From: an uncultured Planctomycetota bacterium
GTDB lineage: Bacteria > Planctomycetota > Phycisphaerae > SM23-33
DNA length: 56,410 nt
NCBI GenBank assembly: GCA_903892515.1
Contig: CAITIS010000078.1
Span: 1 to 56,410, forward strand
Direction of reading: 5' to 3'
Part shown: in pieces, positions 31,829 to 42,015 of the stretch
Position numbering within the stretch: the stretch's first letter is position 1
Layout of the letters: each line of letters begins with the position of its first letter
Notes under the pieces: generated by a model
The model's database searches: none
Seen by the model: only the letters and a program-made list of their open reading frames with translations
Told to the model about the DNA's origin: nothing
Translations under genes and position numbers: made by a program

Positions 31829-34800
31829 CAGGCCGCTGCGGACTTATCGGGCGGCGGCGGCTTGTGGCGCAGGCGATGTACCAGCGACTCGACGGCGTAG
31901 AACGTAAAGGGGATGAAGAAGATGGCGATGCACGTGGCCGCCAGGAACCCGCCGATGACCACCGTTCCCAGGATGCGCCGGGCGATGGCGCCGGCCCCGG
32001 AGGCGAACCACAGCGGCAGCAGGCCCAAGACCATGGCAAAGGACGTCATCAGGATCGGGCGAAGCCGCAGCCGAGCGCCGGCCAGGGCGGCATCCAGAAT
32101 CGATTGCCCTTTCTCCAGTTCGGCCTTGGCAAAGGCGACGATGAGAATCGCGTTCTTAGCCGACAGCCCGATGAGCATGACGATGCCGATGTGAGCATAC
32201 ACATCGTTGTCGAAGGTGGGGCTTACCCAGCGGCGCAGCAACAGAGTCGCCAGCGCCCCGAACACCGCCACGGGCGTGACCAGCAGCACGCTGAATGGCA
32301 GCGACCAGCTTTCGTACTGGGCCGCCAGGATGAGAAACACGAACAGCAGCGACAGGACGTAAATGACGGCAGGGGGGATGCCCTGCTCGGCCTGTTTTTC
32401 CTGAAAACTCATGCCCAGGTAGTCGAAGCCCATCTCACGCGGCATGGTTTGGGCGAAGACCTCTTCCATGGCCGCCATCGCCTGGGCCGAAGAGTATCCG
32501 GTGGCGGGCAGGGCGTTGATCTGGGCCGAGCGGAAGAGGTTATACCGCAGCGTGAATTCCGGCCCGTAGCGTTGATCGATCTTCACCAAGGCCGATAGCG
32601 GCACCATCGTGCCCTGGTTGTTGCGGACGTAGAAGCGCTCAATGTTTTCGGCCTTGGTGCGAAACTCGCCGTCGGCCTGCACATACACCTGCCATTGCCG
32701 CCCGAACTGGTTGAAGTAATTCACCAGCACGCCGCCCATAAACGTTTGCAGCGTGCGGTATACGTCGTCGATGGCCACGCCCTGCTTGAGGACTTTGTCC
32801 CGGTCCACGTCGATGTAGACCTGCGGCACGGAAGGCAGGAAGGTCGAGGTCAGGCCGGTAAGCTCGGGGCGTTTGCGTGCGGCCTGCATGTATCGGTCAA
32901 AGTTCCCGGCGAGGAACGCCACGTCCTGGCCGGAGCGGTCCTCCAGGATGAAGTTGACGCCGCCTGATCGGCCCGCGCCAGGAATGGCCGGCGGCGGAAA
33001 CGTGAACACGACCGCCTGCGGCAGCGCCGACAGCCGGGACGTAAGGTTAGCCTTGATGGCTTCGTACTGCTCATCGGGGTGGGTGCGCACGCTCCAGTCC
33101 TTGAGCGTAACGAAGAAGAAGCCGCTGTACGTGCTGTAGGCCGTGCTGAGCAGGGAAAAGCCCACCACCGACGTGTAGTGCTTCACGCCGGGGGTGTCGT
33201 GCAGAATCTGCTCGATCTGGCGGCAGACCTCGTCGGTCCGCTGGAGCGAGGCCGCCTGGGGAAGCTGGATGTTCACGTACAGATAGCCCAGGTCCTCATC
33301 GGGCATGAAGCCCGAAGGAAGCTTTCCGTCCAGCCACCACGTCGCGGCCAGCACTGCCAAGAGCAGCAAGGTGGCCATGCCCAGGCGGCGAATGAGCAGC
33401 CCGCTGACGCCCAGATAGCGATCCCTCAGCCGGCCGAAAAGGCGGTTGAAGCCGCCAAAGAACCTCGCCAGCGGGCCTTTCTTCTCGCGCTTGGGGCGCA
33501 GCAGCAGGGCCGCCAGCGCCGGGCTGAGCGTCAGGGCATTGAAGGCCGAGAGAATCACGGAAATCGCGATGGTCAGCGCGAACTGCTGATACAGCCTTCC
33601 CGTGATGCCCGGCAGAAAGATGCTGGGCACGAACACGGCCGTCAAGATCAAGGCGATGGCAATGACCGGGCTGGCCACCTCGGACATGGCCTTGGCCGTC
33701 GCCTCCTTGGGCGACATGCCTTCTTCAATGTGCCGCTCCACGGCCTCGACGACCACAATGGCGTCATCGACCACCAGGCCGATGGCCAGCACCAGCCCGA
33801 AGAGTGACAGCGTGTTGATGGAAAAGCCGAAGAGCGGAAACACCGCGAACGTGCCAATGAGCGAAACGGGCACGGCCAGCAGCGGAATGAGCGTCGCCCG
33901 CCAGCCTTGCAGGAACAGGAACACTACGAGAATTACCAGTGCCAACGCTTCAAAGAGCGTGGTGACGATTTCCTTGATGCCGGCGGTTACCGAGGCGGTG
34001 GTGTCCAGCGAAACGGCATAGTTCAGCCCGGGTGGAAAACGTGTTTTGAGTTGCTCCATCTGCCGGCGGATGCCTTTGACGGCCTCGACGGCGTTGGAGC
34101 CGGGAGTCTGGTAGATCGCGATGATGGCCGAGGGCTTGCCGTCCAGCCGGCCCTTGAGGTTGTAGACCTGCGCCCCCAGTTCGACCCGGGCCACGTCCTT
34201 CAGCCGTACGATCGAGCCATCAGGGTTGGCTCGCACCACGACTGCCCCGAACTCCTCGGGCGTGACCAGTCGGCCCTGGGCCCGGACCACGTACGTGTAT
34301 TCCTGCCCCGGCGGCACCGGCTCGCCGCCCACCTGCCCGGCCGGGTTGACCGTGTTCTGAACGGTCAGGGCGTTGAGAATCTCCGGGACCGTGATCTGAA
34401 GCTTGGCGAGCTGGTCAGGGTCCAGCCAGAAGCGCATGGCGTACTGCCCGGCCCCAAAGACCAGCACCTGCGTTATGCCCGGAACGCGTGCCAGCACGTC
34501 GTTGATGTTGATGTAGGCGTAGTTGGCCAGAAACGTGGCATCGTACGAATCGTTGGGCGAATACAGGCCGATCAGCATCAGCGGGGCGGCTGTCGACTTC
34601 AAGACCGTCACGCCGTAGTTTCGCACATCCGGCGGCAGTTGCGGCTCGGCCTGGGTCTCGCGAATCTGCGTGAGGATCTGGTCGGTGTTGGGGTCGGTGT
34701 TGACGTCGAAGTCCACCGTCAGCCGCATGGTGCCATTGTTGGCGTTGATGGAGTACATGTAGTTCATGTAGTCCACGCCGCTCATCTGCTGCTCGATGGG

Positions 34801-34989
34801 CGTGGTGACGGATTGCTCCACCGCCAGGGCGTCGGCCCCGACGTACGTAGCCGACACCTGCACTTCCGGCGGCACGATCTTGGGGAACTGTGCCACCGGC
34901 AACGAGAGCATGGAAGCGGTCCCGATAATCACCGTGATGATCGAGATCACAATGGCCACGATTGGCCGGTTAATGAAGAACTTGATCAT
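31828..34989 (-). CDS. RND multidrug efflux pump inner-membrane subunit (AcrB/MexB, HAE1 family)
   Basis: The product is 1053 residues from the ATG at 34989 ([17 protein letters not shown]), four bases after the stop of the membrane fusion protein gene. The duplicated RND layout of twelve helices and two large periplasmic loops is clear. The proton-relay pair is in TM4 ([19 protein letters not shown]), and family strings [22 protein letters not shown]-like and [14 protein letters not shown] are present. It exports drugs or other amphiphiles by proton antiport. No TolC-like gene is in the window. The transposase relic lies directly downstream. Confidence 0.95.
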   Translation of the reverse strand: MIKFFINRPIVAIVISIITVIIGTASMLSLPVAQFPKIVPPEVQVSATYVGADALAVEQSVTTPIEQQMSGVDYMNYMYSINANNGTMRLTVDFDVNTDPNTDQILTQIRETQAEPQLPPDVRNYGVTVLKSTAAPLMLIGLYSPNDSYDATFLANYAYININDVLARVPGITQVLVFGAGQYAMRFWLDPDQLAKLQITVPEILNALTVQNTVNPAGQVGGEPVPPGQEYTYVVRAQGRLVTPEEFGAVVVRANPDGSIVRLKDVARVELGAQVYNLKGRLDGKPSAIIAIYQTPGSNAVEAVKGIRRQMEQLKTRFPPGLNYAVSLDTTASVTAGIKEIVTTLFEALALVILVVFLFLQGWRATLIPLLAVPVSLIGTFAVFPLFGFSINTLSLFGLVLAIGLVVDDAIVVVEAVERHIEEGMSPKEATAKAMSEVASPVIAIALILTAVFVPSIFLPGITGRLYQQFALTIAISVILSAFNALTLSPALAALLLRPKREKKGPLARFFGGFNRLFGRLRDRYLGVSGLLIRRLGMATLLLLAVLAATWWLDGKLPSGFMPDEDLGYLYVNIQLPQAASLQRTDEVCRQIEQILHDTPGVKHYTSVVGFSLLSTAYSTYSGFFFVTLKDWSVRTHPDEQYEAIKANLTSRLSALPQAVVFTFPPPAIPGAGRSGGVNFILEDRSGQDVAFLAGNFDRYMQAARKRPELTGLTSTFLPSVPQVYIDVDRDKVLKQGVAIDDVYRTLQTFMGGVLVNYFNQFGRQWQVYVQADGEFRTKAENIERFYVRNNQGTMVPLSALVKIDQRYGPEFTLRYNLFRSAQINALPATGYSSAQAMAAMEEVFAQTMPREMGFDYLGMSFQEKQAEQGIPPAVIYVLSLLFVFLILAAQYESWSLPFSVLLVTPVAVFGALATLLLRRWVSPTFDNDVYAHIGIVMLIGLSAKNAILIVAFAKAELEKGQSILDAALAGARLRLRPILMTSFAMVLGLLPLWFASGAGAIARRILGTVVIGGFLAATCIAIFFIPFTFYAVESLVHRLRHKPPPPDKSAAA

Positions 34990-34993
34990 AGGT

Positions 34994-36208
34994 TCACTCG
35001 GTGGGGCTCCGTCCTGACGCAACGGGAGCCGGGGCGGCAGGGAGACTGGCCGCCGTGGCAGTGGCGGTTTCGGCTGCGAACGCCACTGGCCGGACCAATT
35101 CGCCGTCATGCACCTTCTGAACGCCTTCGGCCACCACGCGCTGGCCGGGGCTCAGACCTTTCAGGATCGCCCACTGGGCATCCGTACGCTCGCCCACCTC
35201 GACGGCCACGATACGCACCCGGTTGTCCGGGCCCACGACCGCCATCTGATAGCTGCTCTGGGTTTGCGTCACCGCCCGTTGCGGCACGAGCATCACGCCC
35301 TGTTGCGTGCCGATCTGGCCCCGAATCCGGGCGAACTGGCCGGGACGCAGCGTGTTGCCGGGGTTGGGAAACGTGGCTACGACTTGGATAGAGCCCGTCC
35401 GTATATCCACCTCGCGCTGGAGGGCGTACAACATGCCCTGCTGCGGATAGACGTCACCGTTGGCCAGGGTCATCTCCAGGCCCATCTGGAAAGGCTGGCT
35501 GGTCGAGCAGGCGGCCTGGGAGGGAAGCTTTCGGCAGGAGAGGTAATCCTGCTCGCTCATCGTGTAAATGGCCTTGATTGGGTCCAGCGTCGAGACGGTC
35601 GTCAGCACGGGCCCGCTCACAGGTCCGCTGGGGCCAACCAGGTCGCCGACCTGGGCATTGACCAGCCCGGTCACGCCATCGATGGGCGAGGTGATCATGC
35701 AGTAGCCTAAGTTGAGCTTGGCCGTCGCGATGGCGGCCTTGTCGATCCCCAATTGGGCGGCCAGGGCCTCGGCGGCGGACTGCGCCGCGTCGTACTCGTC
35801 CTGCGTGGCCGCTTGCTGGGCGAACAGCTTGGCCTGGAGCTTGGCCTCGACGACGGCGTGCTTCCACAACGCCGTGTCCTTGTCCAGCGTGGCCATAGCC
35901 TGATCCAACACAGCCTGGAAAGGCCGGGGGTCGATCCGAAAGAGCAACGCGTCCTTCTTTACATAATCGCCCTCGTTATAGTCCTGCGAAATGAGGTAGC
36001 CGGTGACCTGGGCGCGGATCACGGCGTTCACGAAGCCATCCAGCGTGCCGATCCACTGGCCATAGATCGGAACGTCGCGCTGCTGCACCACGGCCACCCG
36101 AACCTCGGGCGGTTGTGGCGGCTGGGCCGTCTTGTGGCAACCAACCACAGCCGCCGCCATCGCGATGGCCAAGGCCAGAAACGCCGCTGATCGCCAATTC
36201 ATACGCAT
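34994..36208 (-). CDS. RND membrane fusion lipoprotein (AcrA/MexA-like)
   Basis: The product is 404 residues from the ATG at 36208; other in-frame ATGs at 36202 and 36223 are possible. A lipoprotein signal peptide ends in a lipobox (AAAVVGC). The lipoyl-like halves ([25 protein letters not shown] and [19 protein letters not shown]), the alpha-hairpin ([13 protein letters not shown] to [18 protein letters not shown]) and beta-barrel ([14 protein letters not shown]) are in family order. It links the RND pump to an outer-membrane channel. The C-terminal Ala/Thr/Pro tail is low complexity. It is the first gene of the two-gene pump operon. Confidence 0.93.
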   Translation of the reverse strand: MRMNWRSAAFLALAIAMAAAVVGCHKTAQPPQPPEVRVAVVQQRDVPIYGQWIGTLDGFVNAVIRAQVTGYLISQDYNEGDYVKKDALLFRIDPRPFQAVLDQAMATLDKDTALWKHAVVEAKLQAKLFAQQAATQDEYDAAQSAAEALAAQLGIDKAAIATAKLNLGYCMITSPIDGVTGLVNAQVGDLVGPSGPVSGPVLTTVSTLDPIKAIYTMSEQDYLSCRKLPSQAACSTSQPFQMGLEMTLANGDVYPQQGMLYALQREVDIRTGSIQVVATFPNPGNTLRPGQFARIRGQIGTQQGVMLVPQRAVTQTQSSYQMAVVGPDNRVRIVAVEVGERTDAQWAILKGLSPGQRVVAEGVQKVHDGELVRPVAFAAETATATAASLPAAPAPVASGRSPTE

Positions 36209-36505
36209 TCCGCGCTCATCCATCGATGATGTCGTCTGCTCATCAGGCTGCTCGCACAGTTCGGCAGTCGCTCGGAACCTCGCGCCAGCCATCTCCAATG
36301 GCCGGAGTGCTTGGCCTCTCGCCGCACATCGGCGCTGTTGCCTTCCAGTAGCCTCTGGACCATCATAGGGCCTGACAATGCACAGAACTTGAGGCAGAAC
36401 CTGAAGATGGCTGTGTCCACTTCGCCGTTGTGGCCGCAAAAAAAAAAGCTGAGAAAGACTGTAGTTTTCCGATGTTGGGCAGGCTATTCTGTGGTTGACG
36501 ACTTT

Positions 36506-36575
36506 GAGGCTAGCTCTCCCCCTAGCTGGCCTCATTCCCCGAGTCCCGCTCTCCCCCCGGCGGGACTCTTTTTTT
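36506..36575 (+). ncRNA. Structured leader or small RNA ending in an intrinsic terminator
   Basis: In the 496-base divergent gap, a hairpin (GAGGCTAGCT pairing with AGCTGGCCTC, 36506-36533) is followed after seven bases by a classic terminator (GAGTCCCGC pairing with GCGGGACTC, then TTTTTTT, 36541-36575). No plus-strand gene precedes it, so it must end either a short RNA or an attenuated leader of the lipoprotein gene starting at 36705. I do not recognise a known riboswitch. A run of ten A at about 36438 lies upstream. Confidence 0.5.
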
Positions 36576-36704
36576 GCGCACTCAGGACCCACCCTGCCGC
36601 CGAGGCAAGAACGCGTCCGCGAGATCCGTATTGAACTGGCCATCCGGCGTGGCTACCGTGTCAATGTGCATTTCCTCAAACAGGCTCTCGACGAAAGGAC
36701 CAAC

Positions 36705-37715
36705 ATGCGGCATGCGACGTGGATGTTCCTGGCGGCGGTGATTGTTCTGGGCTGGGGATTGGGCGGCTGTGGCTCGCCGGTGGCGGAGCATCTCGCAGCG
36801 GTGCAGACGATTCCCGGCGGTGGGGAAGGCGGCTGGGACTACATCACCATCGATTCTTCGGCCGGGAGGGCCTACGTCGCCCGTTCCACCCGGGTGATGG
36901 TGATAAGCCTGGGCGGCCAAGGCCTGGTGGGCGAAGTGGCCGACGTGGCAGGGGCGCACGGTGTGGCCTTGGCGCCGACCCAGAACCTGGGCTTTGCTAC
37001 CAGCGGCAAGGACGGCACGGTCAACGTCTTTGACCTCAAGACGCTGGCTGCGCTCCGCAAGATCCCCGCCGGCCAGAAGCCCGACGCCATCTTGTTCGAC
37101 CCGGCCAGCCGGAAGGTCTTCGCCTTTAATCACGGCAGCGGCGACGTGACGATCATCGATCCGGCCAACCTCGACGCCGCTCCCGTCACGCTGGCGGTAG
37201 GGGGAACGCTGGAGTTCGGCGTGACTGACAACGCTGGCCGTGTGTACGTCAATGTCGAGGACAAGTCCGAGGTGGCCGTCATCGATAGCAAGCAGGGCAA
37301 GGTGATCGCTCGCTGGTCGGTCAAGCCCGGCGCCCAGCCGACCGGGCTGGCCATCGACGTGACGCACCGGCGGCTGTTTGTCGGCTGCTCCAACCGCAAG
37401 ATGATCATCCTGGACGCCGATTGCGGCAAGCTGCTGGGTGACGTGCCGGTGGGGTCGGGCGTGGATGGCGTGGCGTTCGACGCGAGCCTGGGCGTGGCCC
37501 TCAGCGCCAATGGCCGCGACGGCACCGCCACCGCCGTGGCCGAGTTTGCCCCCGGCCAGTTCGCTGCCGTCCAGACGATCACGACCGCCAAGGGCGCCCG
37601 CACGGTTTCGGCCGATCTCGGCAAGCACCGGTTCTATTTCCCATGCACTCAGCCGGCCAAGAGCGGCAAGGGTGAGTTCGGCCTGCTGGTCGTCGGCCCG
37701 CCAGCGAAGAAGTAA
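36705..37715 (+). CDS. YncE-like seven-bladed propeller lipoprotein
   Basis: The product is 336 residues from the ATG at 36705 (GAAAGGA upstream). A lipoprotein signal with lipobox LGGC anchors it. Repeats of the type GxVxVxDxxT...P with AILFDPASRKVFAFN, GDVTIIDPANL, GRVYVNVEDKSEVAVID and RRLFVGCSNRKMIILD match YncE/40-residue YVTN-family propellers. Such proteins are extracytoplasmic and often of unknown ligand. It may be controlled by the terminator-bearing leader upstream. Confidence 0.8.
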   Translation: MRHATWMFLAAVIVLGWGLGGCGSPVAEHLAAVQTIPGGGEGGWDYITIDSSAGRAYVARSTRVMVISLGGQGLVGEVADVAGAHGVALAPTQNLGFATSGKDGTVNVFDLKTLAALRKIPAGQKPDAILFDPASRKVFAFNHGSGDVTIIDPANLDAAPVTLAVGGTLEFGVTDNAGRVYVNVEDKSEVAVIDSKQGKVIARWSVKPGAQPTGLAIDVTHRRLFVGCSNRKMIILDADCGKLLGDVPVGSGVDGVAFDASLGVALSANGRDGTATAVAEFAPGQFAAVQTITTAKGARTVSADLGKHRFYFPCTQPAKSGKGEFGLLVVGPPAKK

Positions 37716-37810
37716 GGGCTATTTCGGCTCAACAACGCGGAGCCTGCGATTGCCGCCCGCATTGCCGTTGTGTACTGCCCATTGCCATCGGGCTGTGGTA
37801 GCATCTGGCC

Positions 37811-39343
37811 ATGGCCAAGGAGCGGCTGGGCATTTCCACGGCGGCACGAGTCGCACTTATGGGTGCGGCGCTTTGCTGCGCTATCTTCGGCTGCCCGCGA
37901 AAACAGGATGCTACGCCCAGCACGTCTGAACATGGTCCAAGCACGTCTAAACATGGTCACGCCAACGACAGCGTGACCATGCCACCTGCGAGCAGGCCAG
38001 CTTCCACAGGTGCATTGGCACTCACGAGCGCATCGGCGCCCACGAGCACATCCGCGCCGATTTCGGGGATGATTCGCGACCTGGCCGAGATGCCGCAGGA
38101 CGCGACGGCCTATCTTGATGCCCACGCCGATGAGCCGCTCGTGGATGACAAGACGCAGCAGGCGATGCTCGAGAACTTTCGCCGCAGCTTCTTTGCCGTC
38201 TGGGACGGCAAGGGCGTTGCCCCGCCCGTGCAGGTCGTCCGGCAGCGGTTCGAGCGGTTCATCACCAACCCGGGCTTTGGCGAGAACTTCCAGGCCGTCG
38301 GCCCCGACCACATTGGCGACCTGCAGGAGCAGGCCCAATTGGAAAGTTTCCCCAACTGTGGCCGACGCGCCATCACGATCCGCAACAGCTCGGTGCGCGA
38401 GTTGCCCGAGCAGCGGCCGATCTTCGCGCTGCCGCCCGACCAGCCTGCCGACGGGTATCCCTTCGATCTGCTGCAAGCATCGGCCGTGTGGGTGGGCTCC
38501 CCGCTGTACGTCTGCCACGTCGGCCGCGACGGCGCGTGGCTGTATGTGCGGGCGGGCTTTGCCGCCGGCTGGATGCGGACCGACGACGTGGCGTACGTCG
38601 ATGACGCCTTCGTTGAGCAATGGCAGGCGCTGCCGCTAGCGGCCATCGTGAAGGATGACGTTGCCCTGACCGACGTCGATGGCATCTATCGCGCCACCGC
38701 CCACATCGGCGCGGTCTTTCCGCTGGCAGGGCAAGAGCAGGACAAGCTGGAGATACTTGTTCCCGCCGCCAACGAACGTCGCCAGGCCGTGGCGGTGCAT
38801 GCGTTCTTGCCGGCTGAGCAGGCGCAGTCGATGCCATTGCCGCTCGCGGCTACGCATATGGCCGAACTTGCCAACCAACTGCTCGGCCAGCCGTACGGAT
38901 GGGGCGGGCTGTACGAACTTCGCGACTGCTCGTCGGCGTTGCGCGACCTGTTCGTGCCGTTCGGGCTGTACCTGCCGCGGAATTCCGGCGCCCAAGGCCA
39001 GTCCGGGCAGGTCGTGCGGATGGAAGGTCTTGTGGGCCCCGAAAAGGAGCGGCTGCTGCTGGAGAAGGGGAAACCCTTCCTGACGCTGGTACACATTCCC
39101 GGCCACATCATGCTGTACATCGGGCAGCACCATGGCCGGGCGGCCGTGCTGCACAATTACTGGGGCGTTCACACGCAAACTCAAGGCCGCACCGAGCGGC
39201 ACGTGCTGGGCCGGTGCGTCATCACCACGCTTCAACCTGGGCTGGAGTTGCCCAATCTTCTTCCTGGCGCCGACCGCCGCGAGCGCGTCGACGCCATCAT
39301 TCTGTTGGACCCGCTGGCGGAGGCTGGTAATGAACTTGATTGA
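37811..39343 (+). CDS. NlpC/P60 cell-wall endopeptidase lipoprotein with SH3-like domains (YkfC-like)
   Basis: The product is 510 residues. A lipoprotein signal with Cys28 (AIFGC) and a Thr/Ser/Pro linker (about 35-85) come first, then SH3b-like modules (about 185-335), then the NlpC/P60 domain with catalytic Cys373 (RDCSSAL) and His432 (GHIMLYIG). The motif PYGWGGLYELRDCSS and LPRNS follow the YkfC type, which cuts gamma-D-Glu-diamino acid bonds of murein peptides. Its end overlaps the epimerase start by 14 bases, and a DUF819 permease follows, giving a murein-peptide salvage set: peptide release, epimerisation and perhaps uptake. Confidence 0.85.
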   Translation: MAKERLGISTAARVALMGAALCCAIFGCPRKQDATPSTSEHGPSTSKHGHANDSVTMPPASRPASTGALALTSASAPTSTSAPISGMIRDLAEMPQDATAYLDAHADEPLVDDKTQQAMLENFRRSFFAVWDGKGVAPPVQVVRQRFERFITNPGFGENFQAVGPDHIGDLQEQAQLESFPNCGRRAITIRNSSVRELPEQRPIFALPPDQPADGYPFDLLQASAVWVGSPLYVCHVGRDGAWLYVRAGFAAGWMRTDDVAYVDDAFVEQWQALPLAAIVKDDVALTDVDGIYRATAHIGAVFPLAGQEQDKLEILVPAANERRQAVAVHAFLPAEQAQSMPLPLAATHMAELANQLLGQPYGWGGLYELRDCSSALRDLFVPFGLYLPRNSGAQGQSGQVVRMEGLVGPEKERLLLEKGKPFLTLVHIPGHIMLYIGQHHGRAAVLHNYWGVHTQTQGRTERHVLGRCVITTLQPGLELPNLLPGADRRERVDAIILLDPLAEAGNELD

Positions 39344-40388
39344 GAGCGTGAGTTGTCGCATCGTTCGCCGCAAGCTGCGTACGAGTTTCACCACGGCGCT
39401 GGGTTCCAAGAACGTCGCCTCCAGCGTGCTGGTGGAGGTATTGCTGGCGGACGGCCAGAAGGGCCTGGGCGAGGCGCCCACGAGCTTCGTCCAGCCGCAC
39501 GAGACGCTGCCGGCCATGCAGGGAATCTTCCGCCAGGGGCGCGACTTCTTCCGCCACAAACCCATCAATGACTATGAGCGTCTGCTGGCGACATTCGCCG
39601 CCGGTTACCCGGGCTTTCACATGACCCTGTCGGCACTGGAGGTGGCGCTGTTCCGGGCGAACCTGTACGACAAGGGCCGGGGCGAATTCGAGCACTGGGG
39701 CGCACGGCAAAAGAGCATCCAGACGGACATCACGATTCCGTTCCTGCCCGTGGCCAAGCACCTCAAGAGCTGGCTGGCCAAGGTCGGCAAGACGGGCTTT
39801 GAGCATTACAAGGTCAAGGTCAGCGGCCAGGTCGAGCGCGACATGACCTTCGTCAAACAGGTGCGCGACGAACTGGCCACGTCGGGCCTGCCATTCGCGC
39901 TGCGGCTGGACGGCAACCAGGGCTACTCGGCCAAGAGCTATCAGCAGATGCTCCGCAAGCTGGAGAAGGCGCGGATCGCCCCAGAGTGCTTTGAGCAGCC
40001 GCTGCGGCGCGACGACTGGGCGGGCTTGCGCAAGCTGCCCAAGGACGTGGCCGTACCGCTGATTCTCGACGAAACGGTCTTTTCGGCCGAGCAGTGCCGG
40101 CAGGCGCTGGACGAGCGAATCTGCCAGGGCGTGAACATCAAGATCGCCAAGAGCGGCATCGCCGAATCGGCCAAGATCCACCGCGCCGTCCGGCAGGCCG
40201 GGGCCAAGCTCATGATCGGCTGCATGACCGAGACCATGGTGGGGCTGTCGGCCGGCATTCACCTGGCGGCGGGACGCGGCGGGTTCGACTTCATCGACCT
40301 CGACTCGGTGCATCTCATGTCGCCGGGCAAGGCCTTTGGCGGCGTGACCGTCACCGGCTGCCGCTACCACGTTGCGGAGGAGCAATGA
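39330..40388 (+). CDS. Dipeptide epimerase (L-Ala-D/L-Glu epimerase type, enolase superfamily)
   Basis: The product is 352 residues from the ATG at 39330 (GGAGG six bases upstream), within the end of the NlpC/P60 gene. Enolase-superfamily, muconate-lactonising subgroup residues are in place: Lys161-x-Lys163 (KVKVSG), Asp194 (LRLDGNQGYS), Glu222 (CFEQPL), Asp247 (ILDET) and Lys274 (KIAKSG). The two-lysine arrangement is that of 1,1-proton-transfer dipeptide epimerases (YcjG/YkfB). With an NlpC/P60 partner the likely substrate is L-Ala-D-Glu from peptidoglycan. The stop overlaps the DUF819 start (ATGA). Confidence 0.9.
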   Translation: MNLIESVSCRIVRRKLRTSFTTALGSKNVASSVLVEVLLADGQKGLGEAPTSFVQPHETLPAMQGIFRQGRDFFRHKPINDYERLLATFAAGYPGFHMTLSALEVALFRANLYDKGRGEFEHWGARQKSIQTDITIPFLPVAKHLKSWLAKVGKTGFEHYKVKVSGQVERDMTFVKQVRDELATSGLPFALRLDGNQGYSAKSYQQMLRKLEKARIAPECFEQPLRRDDWAGLRKLPKDVAVPLILDETVFSAEQCRQALDERICQGVNIKIAKSGIAESAKIHRAVRQAGAKLMIGCMTETMVGLSAGIHLAAGRGGFDFIDLDSVHLMSPGKAFGGVTVTGCRYHVAEEQ

Positions 40389-41584
40389 AGCTCCTGGCGG
40401 CGCCACTGACAGACCCGCTGGCGATCGTGGCCGTGCTGCTGAGCATCGAAGGCGTGGTGCTGCTGCTGGCGGATTGGAAGCCGACGCGGAAGTTCTTCGA
40501 CTACGTTCCGGGCATGTTCTGGATCTACTTCCTGCCGATGATCGCCAACACGCTGGGGCTGCTGCCCGCCAGCAGCGGGGTGTACGACGCGGTCACGCGG
40601 TACTTCCTGCCGGCGGCGCTGATTCTGCTGCTGCTGTCGGTGGACGTGGCGGGCATCGTGCATCTGGGGCCGCGGGCGCTGACGGTGATGCTGGCCGGGT
40701 GCGTGGGCATCGTGCTGGGCGGGCCGCTGATGCTGCTGATGTTTGGCCGCTGGCTGCCCAAGGACGCCTGGATGGGCATCGGGGCCCTGTCGGCGTCCTG
40801 GACGGGCGGCTCGGCCAATATGCTCGCGGTCAAGGCCGCCAATAACGTGCCCGACAGCATCTTCCTGCCCATGGTCGTGGTGGACACGATCTGCCCGTAC
40901 GCGTGGATGGCGCTGCTGATGCTGCTGTCAGCCTACCAGACGCGGATCGATAAATTCTTCCATGCCGACGTGTCGATGGTTGAGGAACTGTCGCGGCGGT
41001 ACAAGTCGCTTCAGCAGCAGCCCCAGGCCCCGGCGCTGCGGCACATCGTGACGATGTTCATGCTCTCAGCCCTGGTGACGTGGGGGTGCGTGGCGCTGTC
41101 GGGGGCGCTGCCAGGGCAGGGGGGCAAGCTCAACTTCTACCAGTACGTGGACCCGCGCGGCTGGGCGATCATCCTGGCCACCACGGCGGGCGTGCTGCTC
41201 TCGTTCACGCCGGCCAAGCGGCTGGAGGGCTTTGGGGCGTCGCGCTTCGGCTATGCCATGCTGTACTTCGTGCTGACGACCATCGGGGCCAAGGCCAGCC
41301 TGGCGGCGTTGGCGTCGGCGCCGATCCTGATCGTGATGGGCTTCACCTGGATTGCGTTTCACGGCCTGGTGACGCTGGCGGCGGGGGTGGCATTGCGAAC
41401 GCCCGTGTCGGTCATGGCAGCGGCCAGCCAAGCCAATATCGGCGGCACGGCCTCGGCCCCAGTGGTCGCCGGCGTGTACAACCCGGGCCTGACGGCCGTC
41501 GGGCTGCTCATGGCCGTGCTGGGGAACATCCTGGGCACCTACCTGGGCCTGCTATGCACCGAATTGTGCCGGCGGGTGAAGTAG
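40385..41584 (+). CDS. DUF819-family membrane protein, candidate murein-peptide permease
   Basis: The product is 399 residues with about ten membrane helices. The ATG at 40385 overlaps the epimerase stop. DUF819 marks include GALSASWTGGSANMLAVKAA, PMVVVDTICPYAWMALLM and QANIGGTASAPVVAGVYNP near the end, two inverted Gly-rich re-entrant-like segments as in secondary carriers. The family has no firmly established transport substrate that I know of. Its coupling to a dipeptide epimerase and a cell-wall endopeptidase argues for uptake of cell-wall dipeptides or export of a product. Confidence 0.82.
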   Translation: MKLLAAPLTDPLAIVAVLLSIEGVVLLLADWKPTRKFFDYVPGMFWIYFLPMIANTLGLLPASSGVYDAVTRYFLPAALILLLLSVDVAGIVHLGPRALTVMLAGCVGIVLGGPLMLLMFGRWLPKDAWMGIGALSASWTGGSANMLAVKAANNVPDSIFLPMVVVDTICPYAWMALLMLLSAYQTRIDKFFHADVSMVEELSRRYKSLQQQPQAPALRHIVTMFMLSALVTWGCVALSGALPGQGGKLNFYQYVDPRGWAIILATTAGVLLSFTPAKRLEGFGASRFGYAMLYFVLTTIGAKASLAALASAPILIVMGFTWIAFHGLVTLAAGVALRTPVSVMAAASQANIGGTASAPVVAGVYNPGLTAVGLLMAVLGNILGTYLGLLCTELCRRVK

Positions 41585-41665
41585 GATAGGCCTGAGGTCG
41601 GAAGGCTGAGGTCGGAGGTCTGAGGCCGGAGGCAGGAGGTATGATGTCAGGGGCCGGAGGTAGGG
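41585..41665. repeat. Short degenerate tandem repeat
   Basis: Seven or so copies of a unit near AGGTCGGA/AGGCCGGA follow the DUF819 stop. At 41745-41795 a purine/pyrimidine-rich stretch of the CTCCGTGTTCTCCGTGACC kind follows. No gene is seen before the terminator at 41807. Confidence 0.55.
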
Positions 41666-41806
41666 CGGGCAGGCCTGCCCGCGTCTTTTGCTCGTCTTTT
41701 GCCCCGGCATCGCCGACTCGGTTCCGTTCATGTCTTTTCTTTCTCAACCATGCTTTTGCATTTCTCTCCGTGTTCTCCGTGACCTCTGTGGCAGAAATGC
41801 ATGCGC

Positions 41807-41854
41807 AAAAAATCAGCGGGGCTGGGGAAAGGAGGAGAAACCCAGCCCCGCTGA
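41807..41854 (-). terminator. Rho-independent terminator downstream of the flavin reductase gene
   Basis: A 14-bp perfect stem (TCAGCGGGGCTGGG at 41813-41826 with its complement at 41841-41854) is followed on the minus strand by six T. It lies about 160 bases after the flavin reductase stop. Confidence 0.8.
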
Positions 41855-42015
41855 AGGGGGTACAAAGGCCTTTTTGCAGCCCTTGTCTAGTTCGCTCGTT
41901 AATACAACGCTCAGTCCGGCCGGAAGGTTCGATTCGGTTGAAAGATTTTCTTGAGGGGTGCGTCGCGGCCACGGTTCCCGCGGGCGAGGCGCCCGCGACA
42001 CTACGCCCGGCCGGC

